A stretch of 64,000 bases of DNA from Tricholomella constricta (lineage: Eukaryota; Basidiomycota; Agaricomycetes; Agaricales; Lyophyllaceae): positions 1,488,001 through 1,552,000 of the forward strand of contig JAACJP010000001.1 in assembly GCA_013368375.1 (NCBI GenBank), given 5' to 3'. The notes below the pieces were generated by a model. That model made no database searches and was not told the DNA's origin. It saw nothing but the letters and a program-made list of their open reading frames with translations. A program made the translations under genes and the position numbers. Shown one piece after another: positions 59,422-64,000 of the stretch; the first letter of the stretch is position 1, and every line of letters starts with the position of its first letter.

Positions 59422-61622
59422 TCAACATGAAGACGCCGAAGCAGTGTTTATTATATCTTCGATCCACGACAATAGTGGTAGAGTCCGTGGTTCTGACGAA
59501 TATGTGTCAAGCTGGCCTTGCTTCGACGTTTTCTTGTGAAGCTGGAAAGCTGAGCAGTCAATTGCGAAGTCCTTTCCAAATGTAACATGGAAATTCCTAA
59601 AAGGAACTCAGTGAAGGAGTAAGGACACATGAAATACACTTGCAATACGCAGCCTTCCCATCTTCCGACACACCGGCTTAAGTCGACGAACCAGGTTCCA
59701 TCGACATACTCGCATAGTTCCCTTCCTCGTTCACAAATTCTTTGTAGGAGGCACCTTTCTATCTCGTCGATCAGCAATTGGCACAACTGCGGAATGGACG
59801 AGATAGTCAGCGTCGCCTGAGAAAGATGTGCAGTTAACGATGAGGGAGAAACAAATGTCAATCGAATGGTGTGCCTTCGAAGAACATCTTCAGCTGTAGT
59901 GAAAAACCTCTACGAACGGACATACCGGTTATCAATTCTCAGAACCGCCTCTCCGCCGATGACTTTACCCGCGCTGGAGTCGAAGAACTGGACAAGCTGA
60001 CGACCGGTTTCCCCAACAGGATCAAAGCGTAATGACGAAGGGATCCCAGCCGCAGATAAAGCTGAAATCATCCTGTCAATCTCTGATTTGATTCGTGTAC
60101 AAAACACCTGATATTGTAGCAGATCGATGATTGGTTGCAGTATCGGAAGAGGATGTAGCAACTCCATTGGAGGACGGATGACACCAGCTGTTCCAAGTCG
60201 CTGCGACTTCAAATACCCATGCCTGCGCAAAAGGAGGGCTTGAAGGGCATAGTATACGAGATTGCACTTTTCTTTGATGAGCTCATCTGACGATTCAGAA
60301 GGAAGGGTTTCATCATCCAGCTAATAATCATGGCATGATCAGTCCATCCTCAAAGACATGGTATCGGAACAAGACAACTGACAAGTTCAAACTTCAGTTC
60401 TGTCCCTTGAGCTGCGTCGATGACGATGAGTCTCTCCGACACTCGGGCGGACGCAGTTGGAAGGTTTCCCGCCTCTTGAACAAGAAGAGAAAAGATTTCC
60501 TGTTCCACGACTTCTTGTTGTGCAATTCTCAGGGCTCCCTCGAGACTTGTAGTGTCGATTGTGTTGGGGACGTTTTGAGAGGTGACGGGTACACCTTTGT
60601 CATTGGTCACCGTGACCGAAACGCGCAATCGAGTCTGTTGACGGTGCACAAATACTAGGCCAGTTGTTGCGGTATCGCCTGTGGCCATACGAGCCACGGC
60701 CTGTCGACGCAAAGATGCGGGAGCTACGAGGCTTTGACTTCAGTAACCTTCGTTTGGGAGTGGATGAAACACCATACGAACATTCTTCCAGCCCGTAGGA
60801 AATGAGGAAATCTTTGGAGGTCTTGTCTGCACCTTTTCCTGTGGCAGAGCCAAACGGAAGAGGCGCGGGGATCAAACCCCAGTTCCCTTTGCGAACCTTG
60901 AGAGCGTCCACCCAATATTTCTCTCCCTTGATTCTTCCTCTATCCATACTATCTGCGGCTGATTTGAAAACATTCGCTGCCTTCCTCAGTGCCTCATCCT
61001 TACTACCAATAGTCAGCTGTGCGTTGAAGGCTTGGACTGAGATGATCGGTGGTGGTTTCGACACAACGGCCGCGGAGAGATGTGTCGGTAGGCTGTCTGC
61101 CTGGGGCTGCGAGGAAGAGAGGAGTGAGGTCAAAAGATCCCTAGCAAGGGAGATCTCTCCTAATGATGTGCTACCTTTATTGAATTGCTTTCATGAAGCC
61201 GGTGCAACTGGACAACTCACAACAACTGGGGAACGATCTCCGCACGCATTTTAAACAATTCTTCCACGGTCATCGTCTGGGCCAATGAGGTATCTTCGTC
61301 AAGATGCTCAGATATATCTGAACTGTCCTCATCCTCGACAGTTGATTCCTCCAACTGATGTCCTTTGGTCTGGTCGAAAAAGTCGGCCCCTCGTTCGATG
61401 AAGATACGCCGAAGATTTTCTCCAAGCGTCTTCGTTGAGCTTTCCTTTCTTTACAGACATGATGAGAGATAAAAGAGAGTCAGGTGATTGAAGTACACAC
61501 TGCTCGTAAACGTGTTGTCCCTCCGGGGAGATGTCGAGGAGCACTGGAATCTGTTCACCATTATCGTCCTTGTATGGTCTCTCTAGGGCTAGTTTTAACT
61601 GCTTCCAGGACGGTTCCTCCAT
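59422..61622 (-). CDS. MED17: Mediator complex subunit 17 (Srb4)
   Basis: Central scaffold of the Mediator head module. Starts MEEPSWKQLKLALERPY. Family blocks in order: STKTLGENLRRIFIERGADF, FDQTKGHQ, LAQTMTVEELFKMRAEIVPQL, ARDLLTSLLSS, VVSKPPPIISVQAFNAQL and RGRIKGEKYWVDALKVRKG. Next come NWGLIPAPLPFGSATGK, VVEQEIFSLLVQEAGNLP and LIVIDAAQGTEL. The C-terminal half includes PPMELLHPLPILQPIIDLLQ and YQVFCTRIKSEIDRMI. The last join was chosen as GCVLQ|DFAIDCSAFQLHKK, ending LPLLSWIEDIINT and ASASSC. A second possible acceptor would end the protein after 13 residues and is disfavoured. It converges on RPL5 with 102 bp between stops. It is the second Mediator head subunit in the window. Confidence 0.92.
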
Positions 61623-61813
61623 AGCTGGCGGCGATAGACCAGCGCGGTGAGGGTTTCAAATTTGATCACAAGCTCGTCGCAAGAGATCGCTTGGCAGCAT
61701 GTCTTTTGAGTTACCGGATCACCGGGCCTATCACATCAAACTATTTGCCTCGAGTCAGCACCTGGCTGTTATTCGGTTTTTTCACCTTCATCCACTTGAT
61801 CTGTTCCGACGAC
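61623..61813. promoter_or_regulatory. divergent promoter, MED17 / Zn2Cys6 factor
   Basis: 191 bp between start codons. An open frame on the plus strand runs through part of it without a convincing ATG, so the factor's start was placed at 61814. No clear operator. Confidence 0.4.
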
Positions 61814-64000
61814 ATGGTCAAACCTCCAGCTCACACATCTTCCCACTTCAGCGCTTCCTCACAACCACCCGCATCTGCCAAAAGGAAGAAATTTGACGAT
61901 GATGATCTCGGAGTATCGTCCAAGAAGCAGCGGACGAGAGTCAGGTATTTGAGAGGTTCTCTGATATAACCTGAGCTTATAAGTCAACCAGCTTCTCTTG
62001 TGGGGAATGTCATCGCCGGAAACAAAAGGTAATATAATTATTAGTGTCTTCCGAGTCACACCCAATGAACAACGTTGGTTTCAGTGCGATAGACAAGTGC
62101 CATGCTCACATGTGCGTACCATACCTATTATTCTCGTGAGCTTGAGTTGAACCAGAAAAGTGTGTGGCACGCAAAGTACCAGATCTTTGTAAAGCATACA
62201 CGCCAGGCAAGGCGGATCAAGATCTTAGCGTTCGTCTGTCGAGGCTGGAACATATCATCGAGATGGCCTTGCCTCAATACTGCACACCTGGCACACCACA
62301 CTCTTCTGCCAACGCTACCAACTCCCGGAGACGTTCTATTTCAATAGGGGACGATGACAGTCCTTCCCAAGAGGACCAAGACCCCAGTGGGGGTACATTT
62401 CAAAGCGGAAAATGGTATGGAAACAGTGCATCTGGAAGTGTTGCACCTGCATCTGTTCTTGAACAGGTATGTGCACTTCAACGTCCCTGCACCCATGACG
62501 GTGACTCTCAAAATCACAGCTGCAAAACGTGGGCATGTCGTCGCCTGACTCGGGCGAACTTGGATCTTCTCGCCGTTCGATCCACGACTCGAGGAACTTT
62601 GATTTAACACAGGTGACACCTAGTTTACACGGAGCGTTGAATGGAGAAAAGTCACTAATTGGGGAAGATTTGGAGCCTTCTGCTGCCGACAATTTAAAGT
62701 CCTTGGTACAAGAATGTGGGGTTTCTCCACACAAAATATCAGAACTTCTTCAAGAACTTCCTCCCTCGAGATTATCGGACGTTCTTATAGACTATTATTT
62801 CAGTTCAATGTGAGTTCTTCGCTTTTGTATTCAATCCGAAAGAGCTTGAGCTTCCTGCCTGTTGCTTACAGAAATTGGACCCGTTATCCCGTATCCGAAC
62901 GTGATTTTCGGACTGCCTACGCATCAGTGTCTGCTCATGGTCGCGATGGAATCGGAGCCACAAATCCAAATGACGTTCGATTTCTCCCTCTTTTGTTTGT
63001 TGTCCTTGCGATCTCTGTACGGCTGGCTCCTGAACATATCGGGGGCGACGCACGCAGTCGAAGACTTACCTCACTGCGATATTACTGGTCCTGTAAGTTC
63101 TGTGGTGTGTTTTCGAAAGTTGTAATAGTTATTCATTCATCTTCAGCTCGGCGGTCCCTTCTGATTGCGGCAGCGATCCAGCCGGACTCTTTAGATATTG
63201 TTTTGACACGACTTCTGGTAAGGAGTGCATACGTGTATTCCCAACGCAGTTCTAAAGGACCTTAGAGCGCTCGGTTTTTGACCTTCGACCGCCGTATCAC
63301 GGAATGCTGGAGCCAGTTAGGTGCCGCTGTCCGTACTGCTCAAGCTCTTGGTCTCCATCGAGATGGATCCACCATGGTACGCTGATATTCTAAACTCAGC
63401 TGACATTCTCTTCATATGATATTTCTCCTTAGCGCATCGACTCAGCACAGGTTGAATATCGCAGGCGCATATGGTGAGGTCTTTTTTCCTCTCTAGAAAA
63501 TTTGAATACAACTCAGGATCCTTTGCATAGGTCGTATCTGTACCACGCGGACCGGTCTTATGCATTGGTTTTAGGGCGACCGAATTCTATACAAGACGAC
63601 TACACATCTACCAAGCCTCCCTCGAACATCGATGACGAGACCACATCACCTCAAGACCCCGAAAATCCTCCATTGTCGTCCCCCACGCCTATGACATTTG
63701 TCATCTTGAGGCATCAGTTGGCCAAAATCATTGGTCGTATAGTCCACCATTTCCAACAAGTTCGGGAGAAGAGTTCATACTCGGAGGTTGTAGCGCTTGA
63801 TGACGAGATTCTCAAATTCGTTGCTCGCCTCCCACAACACTTCGCTCTGCACCCTGACAAGTCTCTGGACGAAAAGTTCAAATACATCCCGGTGCATCGC
63901 TTCTTGTTGATCACGGAGATCTTGTTTGTCAGAATCAGTTTACACCGCCCTTACATCCTGCGACGACTTGGCACAGACCGTTATGCTCGATCTCGGGCAG
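61814..64000 (+). CDS. Zn2Cys6 transcription factor with fungal_trans domain, cut by the right edge
   Basis: DNA-binding regulator of the Gal4 class. After a basic segment (SSKKQRTRV) come the six zinc-cluster cysteines in CGECHRRKQKCDRQVPCSHC, with the last Cys in VARKVPDLCKAY. The pattern is C-x2-C-x6-C-x5-C-x2-C-x8-C. Two introns (62028-62084 and about 62111-62157) cut the cluster itself. A short helix LSVRLSRLEHIIEMAL follows, a possible dimerisation element. The middle-homology (fungal_trans) region shows DVLIDYYFSSINWTRYPVSE, FLPLLFVVLAISVRLAPEH, WSQLGAAVRTAQALGLHRDG and VEYRRRIWSYLYHADRSYAL. LGRPNSIQDDY follows. The coding sequence is still open at 64000, so the C-terminus is missing. 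The target genes cannot be told from this sequence. Confidence 0.9.

Overview
The window is nuclear DNA of a filamentous basidiomycete, most likely an Agaricomycete. Genes are packed tightly on both strands and are cut by many short GT-AG introns of about 45-60 nt. The proteins are fungal in type: vacuolar proteinase A, verprolin, a Zn2Cys6 regulator, Tra1 and Ctk1. I see no bacterial, viral, plasmid or transposon feature, no tRNA or rRNA gene and no CRISPR array. All coordinates come from reading and splicing by eye; exon joins were checked by reading frame, not by transcripts.

Layout, left to right: MED20 (-) and ORC4 (+) share a 104-bp divergent promoter. Next come an unknown signal-peptide/one-TM protein (-) and a patatin-type triacylglycerol lipase (+), then a small PUB-domain protein (+). 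A 4.8-kb gene (-) of unknown function carries an array of 12 symmetric repeat exons. CSN4 (+) converges on a CTK1/CDK12 kinase (-). A DCAF-type WD40 protein (-) and vacuolar aspartic protease PEP4 (-) follow, then a BRD8-like bromodomain protein (+) that converges on the 11.5-kb TRA1 gene (-). Then a seven-TM orphan (+), verprolin VRP1 (+), protein disulfide isomerase PDI1 (+), gamma-tubulin complex protein GCP3 (-), TCTP (-), UTP15 (+), CTNNBL1 (-), RBM42 (-), RPL5 (+), MED17 (-) and a Zn2Cys6 transcription factor (+) that runs off the right edge.

Most genes belong to core nuclear or growth machinery: Mediator (MED20, MED17), CTD kinase (CTK1), NuA4/SAGA acetylation (TRA1 beside a BRD8-like subunit), replication origins (ORC4), the cullin-RING system (CSN4 and a DCAF), splicing (CTNNBL1, RBM42), ribosome production (UTP15, RPL5, TCTP), and cytoskeleton (GCP3, VRP1). 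Divergent pairs with 100-350 bp between start codons are frequent, so shared promoters are likely.

The most unusual object is the minus-strand gene at 11667-16513. Thirteen consecutive introns all fall after the first base of the tyrosine codon that opens a YP-rich repeat (consensus near YPAVYPxFDLYP). The 12 exons between them all have lengths divisible by three (30 to 222 nt), so each is a phase 1-1 cassette that could be duplicated or skipped without breaking the frame. A second, different repeat of about 40 residues sits in the large exon upstream. I do not recognise the family.
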